64,000 bases of DNA, from NCBI RefSeq assembly GCF_002844575.1, contig NZ_PIQO01000008.1, positions 116,479-180,478 on the forward strand. Reading direction: 5' to 3'. Origin of the DNA: Heyndrickxia camelliae (GTDB lineage: Bacteria; Bacillota; Bacilli; Bacillales; Bacillaceae_C). Under the pieces are notes generated by a model. The model searched no databases. It was not told the origin of the DNA and saw only the letters and a list, made by a program, of their open reading frames with translations. Below are positions 17,158 to 28,148 of the stretch, piece after piece (the first letter of the stretch is position 1; every line of letters begins with the position of its first letter). Made by a program: the position numbers and the translations under genes.

Positions 17158-17242
17158 ATCTTGTGTTTTGATAGTCTCGCAAAAATTGAGTTTAATGTCG
17201 CGAATGTGTACACTCATTGTGCTTCCACACTCTAGTTTCCTT

Positions 17243-17965
17243 TTATAAAACTTTCTCCAAAAAGTCCTTTGCTCTGTTTGTACGTGGAGAATGAAAAAAC
17301 TCCTCCGGTTTGCCTTCTTCTAATAGCACACCATCATCTAAAAACAATACGCGATCGGCTACTTCCTTTGCAAATCCCATTTCATGCGTCACAATCACCA
17401 TGGTCATTCCAGACCCTGCCAGGTCCTTCATAACATTCAATACTTCCTTTACCATTTCCGGGTCAAGTGCCGACGTTGGTTCGTCAAAAAGCATTAATTG
17501 TGGTTCCATGGCGAGAGCTCGAGCGATGGCAACCCGTTGCTTCTGTCCGCCAGAGAGATTATTAGGGTAAGCTCCCTCTTTTTCCGTTAAGCCTACTCGA
17601 GACAATAATTCTCTAGCTTTCTTTTCTGCGACCTGACGAGATTCACCTTTCACCTTTATTGGTGCATACGTCAAGTTATCCAAAACCGTCATATGGGGGA
17701 ATAAATGAAAATGTTGAAAAACCATGCCGATTTGTTCACGAACTTTATTTATATTTGTTTTTGAATCTGTTATATCTTGATCATTAACGAGCACTTTGCC
17801 CGTTGTCGGTGTTTCTAACAAATTAATACAACGAAGTAATGTGGACTTCCCTGATCCGGATGGCCCGATGATAGAAACTACTTCACCACTATTAATAGTG
17901 GTTGAGATATTTTTTAATACTTCATTTTTCCCAAATGTTTTAGAAAGGTTTTCTATTTTAATCAC
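17243..17965 (-). CDS. artR: Polar amino acid ABC transporter ATP-binding protein
   Basis: 240-residue ATPase that powers amino-acid import. Walker [10 protein letters not shown] (near residue 35), Q-loop [11 protein letters not shown], signature [15 protein letters not shown], Walker [15 protein letters not shown] and the switch histidine in IVTHEMGFA are all intact. The length equals B. subtilis ArtR. Its start overlaps the permease gene by eight bases. It is the last gene of a binding protein-permease-ATPase operon read on the minus strand. Specificity for arginine is inferred from the binding protein. Confidence 0.93.
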   Translation of the reverse strand: MIKIENLSKTFGKNEVLKNISTTINSGEVVSIIGPSGSGKSTLLRCINLLETPTTGKVLVNDQDITDSKTNINKVREQIGMVFQHFHLFPHMTVLDNLTYAPIKVKGESRQVAEKKARELLSRVGLTEKEGAYPNNLSGGQKQRVAIARALAMEPQLMLFDEPTSALDPEMVKEVLNVMKDLAGSGMTMVIVTHEMGFAKEVADRVLFLDDGVLLEEGKPEEFFHSPRTNRAKDFLEKVL

Positions 17966-18617
17966 TATATTTCATTCTCCTTTCTACCAACTTGCCTAGC
18001 AATGTTAAAACTAAAACCATAGCCCAATAGATTAATCCCACAAAGATTAATGGTTCAAAATTTCGATAGATTTTTGAGCCGACTACAGTAGCTCTTCGCA
18101 TTAAATCTAAGTATCCAATGGTGGAAACAATCGCCGATTCTTTCGTTAAAGAAATAAATTCATTCATTAATGCTGGCAAGATATTTTTTAGAGCCTGAGG
18201 CATAATAAGGTCCTTCATCATCAGGCGGTATGGTATACCAAGTGCTTGAGCAGCTTCCGTTTGCCCTTTATCTACCGCCTGAATACCTGCCCTGATAATT
18301 TCGGAAACATATGCAGAAGAATTTAAACCAAAAGCGAGTATTGCTGATAAAAATGTGGAGATATCATACCCAGTTAACTGTGGGACTGCAAAATAAATAA
18401 TCATTAATTGCAAAATCAATGGAGTCCCGCGGAAGATAGAAGTATAAAAATCTGCGAACCATTTTAAAACCTTTACTCTAGAAATTTTACATAATGCTAA
18501 ACAAGTACCTAACACAAAGCCAAATATAATAGAAACGATAACAAATTTTAACGTAGCCCATATTCCTTCTAGTATAAAAGGAATATAAGGCACGATTTGA
18601 CTGAAGTCCAAATTCAT
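17958..18617 (-). CDS. artQ: Polar amino acid ABC transporter permease
   Basis: 219-residue inner-membrane permease of the HisMQ type with about five helices. The ATPase-docking EAA loop is readable as [23 protein letters not shown]. The N-terminal signature [20 protein letters not shown] and [15 protein letters not shown] are typical. The length equals B. subtilis ArtQ. It would form a homodimer with ArtR and ArtP. It starts 38 bases after the binding-protein gene and overlaps the ATPase gene. Confidence 0.92.
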   Translation of the reverse strand: MNLDFSQIVPYIPFILEGIWATLKFVIVSIIFGFVLGTCLALCKISRVKVLKWFADFYTSIFRGTPLILQLMIIYFAVPQLTGYDISTFLSAILAFGLNSSAYVSEIIRAGIQAVDKGQTEAAQALGIPYRLMMKDLIMPQALKNILPALMNEFISLTKESAIVSTIGYLDLMRRATVVGSKIYRNFEPLIFVGLIYWAMVLVLTLLGKLVERRMKYSD

Positions 18618-18655
18618 GCCTTACACCTCTTTTCTATATCGATCTTGAACATTTT

Positions 18656-19429
18656 TTAATTATTTTTAATCCACTTTGCTTTCATCTCATCCATTTTTCC
18701 ACTATCTTGCAATTCCTTTATAATTTTATTAACATCATCTACTAAATTACTTCCTTTAGGAAATGCAATTCCCATTCCTGGAGAACTGGAAGTTGGATCA
18801 TCAAAGCCTATTAACCCTTGATTTTTAATATATCCTTCTGCTACTGATTTATCTAAATATGCAGCTTGAATACGATTAGATAATAGTTCTTGGATTAAGG
18901 TTGTGGAATCATCCATGGCCTTTGTATTAAACTTAACTGTTTTTTGAAGGTTCTTGGCGCCTTCTTCTTGAATGGAACCTAATTGAACTCCTATTGTTTT
19001 CCCTTTTAAATCATCTACTGCTTTTATAGAAGAATCTTTCTTTGTAACAAACATCTCACCTGAATGATGATACGGCGTTGAAAAGTCTACATTTTTCTTT
19101 CTATCCTCTGTAGCAGACATACCTGATAACACCATATCTACACGTTTCGATTGCAAAGCTCCTATTAAACCATCAAACTTCATGTCCTTTACCTCTAGCT
19201 TATACCCTAGTTTTTTAGCGATATAATTGCCTAAATCAACATCAAATCCTACAACGTTTCCTGATGTATCTCTTGTTTCAAATGGCGGAAAATCTGCTGA
19301 GGTCCCCATAATTAAAACTTTTTCCTTCTTCCCGCTATCCCCATTACTTCCATTTGCTTTGCTCTGGCCACACGCTCCCATAAAGGCAACTGCAAAAACA
19401 AGTGTTAGCAATAATATGATCTTTTTCAT
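18656..19429 (-). CDS. artP: Amino acid ABC transporter substrate-binding lipoprotein (ArtP-like)
   Basis: 257-residue SBP_bac_3 family lipoprotein. The signal peptide MKKIILLLTLVFAVAFMGAC ends in a lipobox with the acylated cysteine at about residue 20. The mature domain begins VLIMGTSADFPPFE and contains VDMVLSGMSATEDRKKNVDF and KGKTIGVQLGSIQEEGAK, close to the Bacillus arginine-binding protein as I remember it. ATG at 19429 follows GAGGGGGAA; longer upstream readings lack a site. Upstream lies an ARG-box-like palindrome. Binding of arginine or another basic amino acid is likely but not proven. Confidence 0.82.
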   Translation of the reverse strand: MKKIILLLTLVFAVAFMGACGQSKANGSNGDSGKKEKVLIMGTSADFPPFETRDTSGNVVGFDVDLGNYIAKKLGYKLEVKDMKFDGLIGALQSKRVDMVLSGMSATEDRKKNVDFSTPYHHSGEMFVTKKDSSIKAVDDLKGKTIGVQLGSIQEEGAKNLQKTVKFNTKAMDDSTTLIQELLSNRIQAAYLDKSVAEGYIKNQGLIGFDDPTSSSPGMGIAFPKGSNLVDDVNKIIKELQDSGKMDEMKAKWIKNN

Positions 19430-19485
19430 TGTCTTTCCCCCTCTGTGTATTTTCAAAATCTTTGTGTTTATTTTTATTAATAGTT

Positions 19486-19501
19486 TTGTATTTTTATACA
19501 A
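19486..19501 (-). promoter_or_regulatory. Candidate ArgR/AhrC box upstream of artP
   Basis: TTGTATTTTTATACAA is a perfect palindrome with an AT core, close to the ARG-box form TGAATAAAAATTCA. It lies about 57 bases upstream of the artP start in a promoter-like AT-rich stretch. Confidence 0.45.
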
Positions 19502-19610
19502 CATAATGCATTTTAACACACATTTATTTAATTGAGAAGTGGATATTCTATATTTTAATTTTCAAATTATTTATATTAGATGTTTTTTTATACATCCCAA
19601 AGATTCCTAG

Positions 19611-19642
19611 AAAAAGAGCATCTCTTATCAAGGGAGATGCTC
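19611..19642 (-). terminator. Intrinsic terminator of the M20 amidohydrolase gene
   Basis: On the minus strand GAGCATCTC and GAGATGCTC form a stem, followed by five T. Confidence 0.85.
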
Positions 19643-19655
19643 GTAGTAGTTTGAA

Positions 19656-20822
19656 TTAGCTCTTTACCTTCTCGTAAAATTCGTCCTTCACTTTCTTAAG
19701 TAACTCTTCATTGGTTATTAAATCATAGCCCGTTTGAGCAAGTGCCAGTGCACCTTGGGCGAGAACTTTATGGGAATTATCTGTAATCGTTAAGTCAGCA
19801 AATTCCTGTGTATGGGCACTTAAACCAGGAGAATCAAGGCCTATATATGGGTGAATCGCCGGAACCACGTGGCTCACATTCCCCATATCAATAGAACCAT
19901 ACGAATCTCTTGATTTTTTAACCTCCGCGATACCTGTCGATAAGAGATTCTCTGTGAATAATTGCGACAATGTTAGATTCGTAATCATGTTATCATAGCT
20001 TAGTTCATAATTATCAATGTACAGTTGTGCACCAGTCATTAGTGCCGCACCTTGGGCAATATTTTTTACCTTTTCCACTACCTCATTTAAATTCTTGCGG
20101 TCCTTTGCACGAACATAAAACTGCGCGACCGCTTTATCCGGCACAACATTTGCAGCTAGCCCGCCTTCCTTAATAATCCCATGAATACGCACATCAGAAG
20201 TTACATGCTGGCGAAGGGCATTAATCCCATTAAAAAGTTGAATGGCGGCATCCAACGCATTAATTCCTTGTTCCGGAGCTGCTGCCGCATGACTTGATTT
20301 CCCTCTAAAGTCAAATTGAATCGCATCCATTGCCAATGACTCCCCACTTTCATAGGACTCATCTGATGGATGTAGGATCATCGCCACGTCAATATCATTA
20401 AAAGCTCCTTGCTCCGCCATTGGAACCTTTGCACCGTTCGTTTCTTCTGCTGGTGTTCCCAGCACTACTACTCGCCCGCCAATATCATCTATTATTTTAC
20501 TTAAAAGAACACCTGCGCCTGCACCCATCGTCCCAATCATATTATGTCCGCAGCCATGGCCGATTCCCGGCAACGCATCATATTCGGATAAATATGCAAT
20601 AGTTGGACCAGGTTTTTTACTATCATATACGGCTTTAAATGCAGTAGGTCTGCCCACAGTCCCGGTTTCTACGGTAAAATCATGTTCTTCCAAAAACTCC
20701 ACTAGTAGTTTCATAGAGTTATATTCTTGATCTCCTAATTCTGGATGATGATATAAATAATCGCTCATCTCCCAAAGTTTACTTTGTAAAGATTGCACAT
20801 ATGTTTTTAATAGATTCTTCAT
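19656..20822 (-). CDS. M20 family amidohydrolase (AbgB/PepD type)
   Basis: 388-residue metallohydrolase that cleaves amide bonds of N-acyl or dipeptide substrates. Ligand-bearing motifs are YHHPELGDQEY, IGHGCGHNMIGTMG, LGTPAEETNGAKV and the dimerisation-domain motif FDFRGKSSHAAAAPEQGINALDA, with a late His in LSAHTQEFAD. ATG at 20822 lies nine bases after AGGAGG; other in-frame ATGs are too close. The gene is oriented like artPQR but has its own terminator, so the link with amino-acid import (for example release of an amino acid from a conjugate) is only suggestive. Confidence 0.85.
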   Translation of the reverse strand: MKNLLKTYVQSLQSKLWEMSDYLYHHPELGDQEYNSMKLLVEFLEEHDFTVETGTVGRPTAFKAVYDSKKPGPTIAYLSEYDALPGIGHGCGHNMIGTMGAGAGVLLSKIIDDIGGRVVVLGTPAEETNGAKVPMAEQGAFNDIDVAMILHPSDESYESGESLAMDAIQFDFRGKSSHAAAAPEQGINALDAAIQLFNGINALRQHVTSDVRIHGIIKEGGLAANVVPDKAVAQFYVRAKDRKNLNEVVEKVKNIAQGAALMTGAQLYIDNYELSYDNMITNLTLSQLFTENLLSTGIAEVKKSRDSYGSIDMGNVSHVVPAIHPYIGLDSPGLSAHTQEFADLTITDNSHKVLAQGALALAQTGYDLITNEELLKKVKDEFYEKVKS

Positions 20823-20974
20823 CTGCATATTCCTCCTGTATTTTAATACAAACAAGTAAATATTTATTCTATTTTATAAATATACATCAAAATCACTGTC
20901 TCAACAATATTTCTATTCGAACTTTAAGGGACATATTTATTATTACTGACATTTTTTCCATTGGAGGAATATAC

Positions 20975-22045
20975 ATGACTAATAATGAATTTCCCATTAG
21001 TAAGCCCTATTTAAAAACCAAAAGTCTATTTCCAGAAAATCAAGAGACACCTATTTCCTTTATAGAAAGAGATTCCGTTGATCATCCATTATTTTATAGA
21101 CGAAATCATTTTTCCTATCCACGTCTCTCTCATCACAACTATTGGCTCCCTATCAATGGTGCGATAAAAAAACCAAAGATTTTTTCACTAAAGGAGATTC
21201 AACAGCTACCTGCAAAAACAATAAAGGTTGTCCTTGAATGCTCCGGTAATAAGCGCAAATTTTTTAAGCCACCGGTATTCGGAGAACAATGGGGAAATGG
21301 GGCAATAAGCCAAGGATATTGGAAGGGGGTACCTTTAAGAATCCTTATAGAAAAAACGGAGTTAAAGGACGATGCAAAGGAAGTAATAGTAGTAGGCTAC
21401 GACTTTGGCAAAAATCCCGGAATCGATGGAATTCATCATTTTGCTAGAAGTCTCCCGCTTGAAAAAGCACTCCATCCCGATACGATTATTGCTTATGAAT
21501 ATAATCAGAAGCCAATTCCTTTTAAGCATGGTTATCCTTTAAGATTAATTGTTCCCGGATGGTATGCCATGGCCTCCGTGAAATGGATACAACAGATAAT
21601 CGTCACTGATTCTAAGTTTGATGGGCCGTTTCAATCTATGGAATACGTTTATTACCCATACAAAGATAGCAATCATGATTCTGCTCCCGTCACCATTATG
21701 AATGTTAACTCAACCATTCAAAAGCCACACAATGGGCAAATTCTCGATTCCGGAAAGCATATGATTAAAGGAATAGCTTGGACTGGAATGGGCACCATTC
21801 AAATGCTCGAGGTTAGTACAGATAATGGGCAAACATGGTCAAAGGCAGCAATCAAGAAGGATCACCACAAAGGTTATGGCTGGGTATCATGGTTCTATGA
21901 ATGGTCTGCCTTTAAAAAAGGGGAGTATACCATCCTATCAAAAGCAACCGATTCCTATAACCGATCACAACCAATGAGCCCTGTTTGGAATCAAAAGGGG
22001 TATGGATATAATGGAGTGGATTGTATACGTGTAAAGGTTGAATAG
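20975..22045 (+). CDS. Sulfite oxidase family molybdopterin enzyme
   Basis: 356-residue protein with a molybdopterin-binding domain (residues about 40-235) and a Mo-co dimerisation domain (about 255-356). The Mo-ligating cysteine lies in VVLECSGNKRKFF, as in sulfite oxidase. GQWGN-like EQWGNGAISQGYWKGVPL and GYPLRLIVPGWYAMASVKWI are classic family stretches. The dimer domain shows IQMLEVSTDNGQTW. There is no signal peptide, heme or membrane segment, so it acts in the cytoplasm or needs a separate partner. TTGGAGG precedes the ATG at 20975. It is transcribed divergently from the M20 gene. It may oxidise sulfite or reduce an oxidised sulfur compound; the direction cannot be told. Confidence 0.88.
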   Translation: MTNNEFPISKPYLKTKSLFPENQETPISFIERDSVDHPLFYRRNHFSYPRLSHHNYWLPINGAIKKPKIFSLKEIQQLPAKTIKVVLECSGNKRKFFKPPVFGEQWGNGAISQGYWKGVPLRILIEKTELKDDAKEVIVVGYDFGKNPGIDGIHHFARSLPLEKALHPDTIIAYEYNQKPIPFKHGYPLRLIVPGWYAMASVKWIQQIIVTDSKFDGPFQSMEYVYYPYKDSNHDSAPVTIMNVNSTIQKPHNGQILDSGKHMIKGIAWTGMGTIQMLEVSTDNGQTWSKAAIKKDHHKGYGWVSWFYEWSAFKKGEYTILSKATDSYNRSQPMSPVWNQKGYGYNGVDCIRVKVE

Positions 22046-22283
22046 ATTCATTGTCTTTGAGTTTGAATTTCAATGAAATAGATTCACGATCTGATACCAG
22101 TTTATAACAAAGCAATCACCTAGCCGAGACCATTTAGGAGGACATAAATCCGATTAAGCAGGGAAAAACGCGTGAAATAACTGTTTATAGGAAAATAGGG
22201 GGGCTTCAGTCCTCATACAGGGGAAAAACCATTTTGTCTTAAATAAAAGATCTGGTGTCCGCCCTACGATTTAAAATATTAAT
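22046..22283. other. Intergenic region, no gene recognised
   Basis: No open frame with a ribosome binding site is visible. The stretch AGGGGAAAAA occurs twice in similar context near 22162 and 22219, but no ordered repeat emerges. The region ends in the GAGGCTGGGACA element. Confidence 0.4.
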
Positions 22284-22401
22284 GAGGCTGGGACAAATCA
22301 AAAAAACGCATGAAATCAAATTTAAAAACCTTGATTTCATGCGTTTTTGCTTTCGTAGATTTAACCAATTTCAATGATTTTTTTATTTATGTCCCAGCCT
22401 C
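22284..22401. repeat. GAGGCTGGGACA inverted-repeat element, probable bidirectional terminator
   Basis: GAGGCTGGGACA (22284-22295) and TGTCCCAGCCTC (22390-22401) are perfect inverted repeats. Inside them lies an 18-bp perfect stem (22302-22319 with 22331-22348, core AACGCATGAAATCAA) followed by T. The outer motif recurs at 63973-63984. The element lies between two convergent genes and resembles the dispersed AGGCTGGGAC hairpins common in Firmicute genomes. Confidence 0.75.
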
Positions 22402-22407
22402 TTCTGA

Positions 22408-24633
22408 TTAAATCTCTGAATCAATCTTCTCCTTTTCCAACTTATCAGCCCTCCACAGCTTCCCTGGCCAGAAAGCATAACGGCCAAGTACCGTCGTAAT
22501 GGCCGGAACCAATAATGGTCGAACGATAAATGTATCCAGTAAAACTCCTATTGCGGTTACAATACCAAACTGTAATAATACTTGAATCGGCAGGGTCGCT
22601 AATACCGCAAACGTACCGGCTAGAATTAACCCAGCCGAGGTAATCACACTGCTGGTTTCACTAACTCCATTTGCTATCGCTTGGCGGTGCTGCTGTGTTC
22701 GCCTGTTTTTCCAAATGCTTGAAATCATAAAGATATTATAATCTTCCCCAAGAGCTACAAGGAAAACAAATGAATATAAGGGAATTAATCCAGAAATCGC
22801 AGGTATATCCATACCATAATGGATAAGCAGCCAACTTGCTCCTAAAGCAGATAGATAAGATAGCAGTACTGTAATAATAAGATAAATGGTGGCAATAATG
22901 GATCGTAAGTATAATAGCAAGAGCGCTGCGATAATTGCAATCACCACTGGTACGATTACCTTTGTGTCACGATTGGTTGTATTTTCCGTATCGTATAGCT
23001 TCGACGTTTCTCCCCCAATCCAATAATGTCCTTTTCCTTTAATACCAGCATCATGTAACATACCAGAAACCTCTTTATTCACTATTGGAATGGATTCTAC
23101 TGATTCGGGACTATACGGATTCCCTTTTAAAATCACATTATAAGATACATAGTTTTCATCTTTACTGCTTTTTATAGGTTCTGAAACACTTTCCACAAAG
23201 GCAAGCTTGCTTAATTTCTCTTTGATTGGCAAATCCTTGCCCTCCGACTGAACAATCACTTTCATAGGAGCAAGTTCCCCTTCTGAAAAATGATCCCCCA
23301 TTATCGTAAATCCTTCACGTGATGGCATATCCTTTGGAAACGATTCAATTAGATTCTGGGTATATTGTACTTTAGGTGAAAAGACTGCAAGACCGCCTAA
23401 TAGAACAACACTTAGAATGATGACGGTCCAAGGCTTTTTCACAACAAAACTGCCAAACTTTTTACTCATATTTTTAGATGGCCGACGAAGTTTCTTCCCT
23501 TTTTTCTCCTCTAATTCCTTCACTATTTCTTCCGTTCTAGGGATAAATGGAAAGAAGGAAATTCTACCGAAAATCGCTAATAATGCCGGGAGCAAGGTTA
23601 AAGCTGCAATTCCCATTATTAAAATAACTAAACTAAAGGGGATTGCGAATCTATGGAAAGAACCATAATGAGCTAATAACAGCGTACTTAAGCTTAAAAC
23701 AACGGTAATGGCACTGACAAAAATTGCACCGCCTGAATGCTTTACTGCTTTCTTTAATGCGATAAATTTATCGGATTCCTCTAATAAATACTCACGATAT
23801 TTAGAAACTAAAAATAAACAATAATCCGTGCCTGCACCAAATAGTAATACGGTCATGATGGATATTCCCTGTGAATCTACCGTGATAATGCCTTGCTTCG
23901 CTAAAAACCCCAGAATTGGACCTGTTAATCCGTATGCAAATCCAACTCCTATGAGCGGTACAATCGCTAGAATTGGGGAACGATATAACACAATTAATAA
24001 AATTAAAACCAATAAAACTGTGGATATTAATAAGGTAATATCAGCCTTGCTAAAGAGCGCTACTGCATCGGTTGCAATTCCAACTGGCCCTGTAAAACGA
24101 ACATGCAAACCTGATTCAGAAATTTCTTTGTCTACAATGTCCCTCGAAAGATTACTTTCCATATACTTTTTGAGCGACGATAAGTTATCTGTTAAATCGT
24201 CCGAACTGGCCTTTTCATCCATAAAGATGGGTGTGACAAGAGATGTGCTGTCCTCGGAAGCAGAAGTTTTTAATGCTTGTGACGGAATATCCCCTAACGG
24301 CGGAATAAAATTTTGTTCAGATAGTGGATTCATTTTTAAATGCTTATACAGCTTCGTCACCTGCTGGAAGTCCTGGTCCTTCAAACCACCATCCCTATAC
24401 CAGACTATGAGCAAAGGAGTTCCAGAATTATTCGGAAACTGCTCCTTTGCTATTTTTTCTGCTTGTACAGACATAGAAGTCTTAGGCAAATCTTCCGCTC
24501 CATTATCGGCCATTTTATTTACATTTGGAAATATTGCTGAAAGGAGCCCGACCAATACAATCCAAATAAGAAGTGTTACCCATCTTCCTTTTTTGCTTGA
24601 GACGGCCTCTACAAAATGGATTAGAAACTTCAT
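22408..24633 (-). CDS. MMPL/RND family transporter (YdfJ-like)
   Basis: 741-residue membrane protein with two repeats, each having one helix, a large extracytoplasmic loop and five helices. The N-terminus reads SSKKGRWVTLLIWIVLVGLL. MMPL hallmarks are FGAGTDYCLFLVSKYREYL in the first half and VALGEDYNIFMISSIWKNR in the second, carrying the Asp-Tyr pairs of the proton relay. ATG at 24633 follows AAGGGGGG. Members export lipids, siderophores or drugs. The gene is divergent from a TetR regulator with an operator between them, which suggests induction by its substrate. The substrate is unknown. Confidence 0.9.
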   Translation of the reverse strand: MKFLIHFVEAVSSKKGRWVTLLIWIVLVGLLSAIFPNVNKMADNGAEDLPKTSMSVQAEKIAKEQFPNNSGTPLLIVWYRDGGLKDQDFQQVTKLYKHLKMNPLSEQNFIPPLGDIPSQALKTSASEDSTSLVTPIFMDEKASSDDLTDNLSSLKKYMESNLSRDIVDKEISESGLHVRFTGPVGIATDAVALFSKADITLLISTVLLVLILLIVLYRSPILAIVPLIGVGFAYGLTGPILGFLAKQGIITVDSQGISIMTVLLFGAGTDYCLFLVSKYREYLLEESDKFIALKKAVKHSGGAIFVSAITVVLSLSTLLLAHYGSFHRFAIPFSLVILIMGIAALTLLPALLAIFGRISFFPFIPRTEEIVKELEEKKGKKLRRPSKNMSKKFGSFVVKKPWTVIILSVVLLGGLAVFSPKVQYTQNLIESFPKDMPSREGFTIMGDHFSEGELAPMKVIVQSEGKDLPIKEKLSKLAFVESVSEPIKSSKDENYVSYNVILKGNPYSPESVESIPIVNKEVSGMLHDAGIKGKGHYWIGGETSKLYDTENTTNRDTKVIVPVVIAIIAALLLLYLRSIIATIYLIITVLLSYLSALGASWLLIHYGMDIPAISGLIPLYSFVFLVALGEDYNIFMISSIWKNRRTQQHRQAIANGVSETSSVITSAGLILAGTFAVLATLPIQVLLQFGIVTAIGVLLDTFIVRPLLVPAITTVLGRYAFWPGKLWRADKLEKEKIDSEI

Positions 24634-24699
24634 TGTGATCCCCCCTTGAAAAACCATGAGTATTTTGTTTTATCATATAATATATATACATCAGAATTA

Positions 24700-24728
24700 A
24701 TTATATATACTGGTCAGTTAATTATCAA
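24700..24728. promoter_or_regulatory. TetR-type operator between the MMPL and tetR genes
   Basis: ACTGGTCAGT (24709-24718) has inverted half-sites ACTG and CAGT within an AT-rich divergent promoter region. TetR repressors beside transporter genes usually bind such a site. The exact boundaries are uncertain. Confidence 0.45.
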
Positions 24729-24768
24729 AGAAAATAATTTGAATGAGATAACAAGGAGAGAGAAAGTA

Positions 24769-25395
24769 ATGATAAAGCAGACAAAAGGACGTGTACTTGG
24801 AAGACCAAAGAGCAAAGATAAAACTGCACCTACTAATGAGGTTATCTTGCAAGCAGCAACTCGTTTATTTTTTGAGAATGGGTTTCAAAAAGTATCGGTC
24901 GATGATATTGCCAAAGCAGCAGGCATGACCAAAGCAACTGTTTACTATTATTTTGATACAAAAGCTATACTTTTCACGGAAACAATTGTCTCTTTAATGA
25001 GAAGGATACGAGAACGAATTGTGCAAATACTAAGTCCAGACAAACCACTATATGATAGACTTTTTGACGTTACTATCGCCCATTTACAAGCAACCACCTC
25101 CATAGACTTAGAAGGATTCATGAGGGAATCAAGAAGTTCATTATCGGAAGAACAAATACAGGAAATGAGAATGGCAGAAGAAGAAATGTACAAAAGTATT
25201 GAGGAAGCATTCTTGACCGCTATAGAGGCAGGAGAAATTCCAGCTATAAATGCAAAATTTGCTGCCCATTCCTATATTGCCTTAGTTAAGGTGGGCAATT
25301 ATAAACAATCGGATGGAACAACCTTCTTTCAATCCGTAGAGGAAACGGCAAAAAATATCATGGATGTCTTCTGGAGAGGCTTTTTTGGTAAATAA
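24769..25395 (+). CDS. TetR family transcriptional regulator
   Basis: 208-residue repressor. The N-terminal helix-turn-helix reads ILQAATRLFFENGFQKVSVD, then DIAKAAGMTKATVYYYFDTKAILF (residues about 25-70). The C-terminal ligand domain is helical and diverse, containing FMRESRSSLSEEQIQEMRMA. An extra basic arm (MIKQTKGRVLGRPKSKDKTA) precedes the HTH and may contact the minor groove. ATG at 24769 is preceded by AAGGAGAG; the frame is open further upstream through the promoter region but without a site. It is divergent from the MMPL exporter, which it most likely represses. Confidence 0.9.
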   Translation: MIKQTKGRVLGRPKSKDKTAPTNEVILQAATRLFFENGFQKVSVDDIAKAAGMTKATVYYYFDTKAILFTETIVSLMRRIRERIVQILSPDKPLYDRLFDVTIAHLQATTSIDLEGFMRESRSSLSEEQIQEMRMAEEEMYKSIEEAFLTAIEAGEIPAINAKFAAHSYIALVKVGNYKQSDGTTFFQSVEETAKNIMDVFWRGFFGK

Positions 25396-25451
25396 TCAAA
25401 GCATGAATTTCAAATTTTCCATATACAAGTTCCATAATTATTTTTAAAACT

Positions 25452-25525
25452 TTGACATATGGAACAAAATAAGGTAAATTAACAATATACGAACATTTAA
25501 AAACTAACCTACGAATAACATTCGT
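25452..25525 (+). promoter_or_regulatory. guaC promoter with PurR-like boxes
   Basis: TTGACA (25452-25457), 17 bases, TAAATT (25475-25480) form a SigA promoter. Downstream are ACGAACATT (25489-25497) and, inverted, AACATTCGT (25516-25524), matching the CGAACATT core of Bacillus PurR boxes on opposite strands. A purine repressor site suits a purine-interconversion gene. Confidence 0.6.
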
Positions 25526-25542
25526 ATTTAGAGGTGAAATTC

Positions 25543-26526
25543 ATGGAAAATGTATTTGATTACGAAGATATTCAGTTGATTCCTAATAAATGTATTGTTA
25601 ATAGTCGCTCAGAATGCGATACTACGGTAACACTTGGTGGCCATACATTTAAATTGCCAGTTGTACCCGCAAATATGCAAACGATTATAGATGAAAGTAT
25701 TGCTATATTTCTAGCTGAGAACGGTTATTTTTATATCATGCATCGCTTTCAACCAGAGAAACGCATTGCTTTTGTGAAGGATATGAAGTCCCGTGGGCTA
25801 ATCGCATCTATCAGTGTTGGAGTGAAAGAAGAGGAATACCGATTTGTGGAGGAACTAGCTGAGCAAAATCTAGTACCTGAGTTTATAACTATTGATATTG
25901 CTCATGGACATTCTAATGCAGTAATCAACATGATTCAGCATATTAAAAAGCATTTACCTAAAAGCTTTGTTATTGCAGGAAACGTTGGGACACCCGAGGC
26001 AGTAAGAGAATTAGAAAATGCCGGTGCAGATGCGACAAAGGTTGGTATTGGACCAGGTAAAGTATGCATCACGAAAATTAAGACCGGATTTGGGACAGGC
26101 GGTTGGCAATTAGCTGCTCTTCGCTGGTGTGCTAAGGCTGCAAGCAAGCCAATCATTGCCGATGGCGGCATTCGTACCCACGGTGATATTGCAAAATCCA
26201 TTCGCTTCGGTGCCTCAATGGTTATGATTGGATCCTTATTCGCTGGACACGAAGAATCACCTGGGGAAACGATAGAAAAGGACGGAAAGCTCTATAAAGA
26301 ATACTTTGGTTCTGCTTCAGAATTCCAAAAAGGTGAAAGAAAAAATGTAGAAGGAAAAAAAATGCTTGTGGAACATAAAGGCCATTTAATTGACACCTTA
26401 ATCGAAATGGAACAAGACCTTCAATCCTCCATTTCCTATGCAGGCGGCAAAAAATTAGACGCTATCCGCAATGTAGATTATGTCATTGTGAAAAACTCCA
26501 TTTTTAATGGTGATAAAGTATATTAA
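25543..26526 (+). CDS. guaC: GMP reductase
   Basis: 327-residue NADPH-dependent TIM-barrel enzyme that deaminates GMP to IMP, feeding guanine nucleotides back to the purine pool. It has the GuaC2 start [27 protein letters not shown], the catalytic loop [21 protein letters not shown] with its essential Cys, the phosphate-binding [20 protein letters not shown] and [14 protein letters not shown]. The CBS pair of IMP dehydrogenase is absent, as expected. ATG at 25543 has AGAGGTG upstream; an in-frame GTG nine bases earlier overlaps that site. PurR-type boxes lie upstream. Confidence 0.96.
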   Translation: MENVFDYEDIQLIPNKCIVNSRSECDTTVTLGGHTFKLPVVPANMQTIIDESIAIFLAENGYFYIMHRFQPEKRIAFVKDMKSRGLIASISVGVKEEEYRFVEELAEQNLVPEFITIDIAHGHSNAVINMIQHIKKHLPKSFVIAGNVGTPEAVRELENAGADATKVGIGPGKVCITKIKTGFGTGGWQLAALRWCAKAASKPIIADGGIRTHGDIAKSIRFGASMVMIGSLFAGHEESPGETIEKDGKLYKEYFGSASEFQKGERKNVEGKKMLVEHKGHLIDTLIEMEQDLQSSISYAGGKKLDAIRNVDYVIVKNSIFNGDKVY

Positions 26527-26533
26527 GAACAGA

Positions 26534-26579
26534 GGGACAGGTTCCTTTTCCCACTCAAGTGGGAAAAGGAACCTGTCCC
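26534..26579. repeat. 22-bp perfect hairpin of the GGGACAGG type, likely bidirectional terminator
   Basis: GGGACAGGTTCC begins a 22-base arm that is perfectly inverted after a two-base loop. It lies between convergent guaC and a glucosidase gene. A relative with the same GGGACAGGT outer arm is at 49767-49811, also between convergent genes. Confidence 0.75.
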
Positions 26580-26589
26580 CTCATTTCAT

Positions 26590-28032
<1,443 letters not shown>

Positions 28033-28148
28033 TCAGATTACCTCCGTGAAAAATTTATTTAACGTAAATGGCAGTTATAAAAATAACCGCCAAGAACTTT
28101 TCATTTTTTTAAATTGCTATTTGTGCAGATAAGACATTTGAAAAGAGC

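Noticed and set aside
22046..22283. Riboswitch or gene remnant after the sulfite oxidase gene
   Set aside because: No conserved riboswitch core or protein-like frame was recognised, and it lies between convergent genes.
23828..24649. Long plus-strand frame antisense to the MMPL gene
   Set aside because: The opposite strand encodes clear MMPL motifs, and the frame has no site or recognisable protein character.
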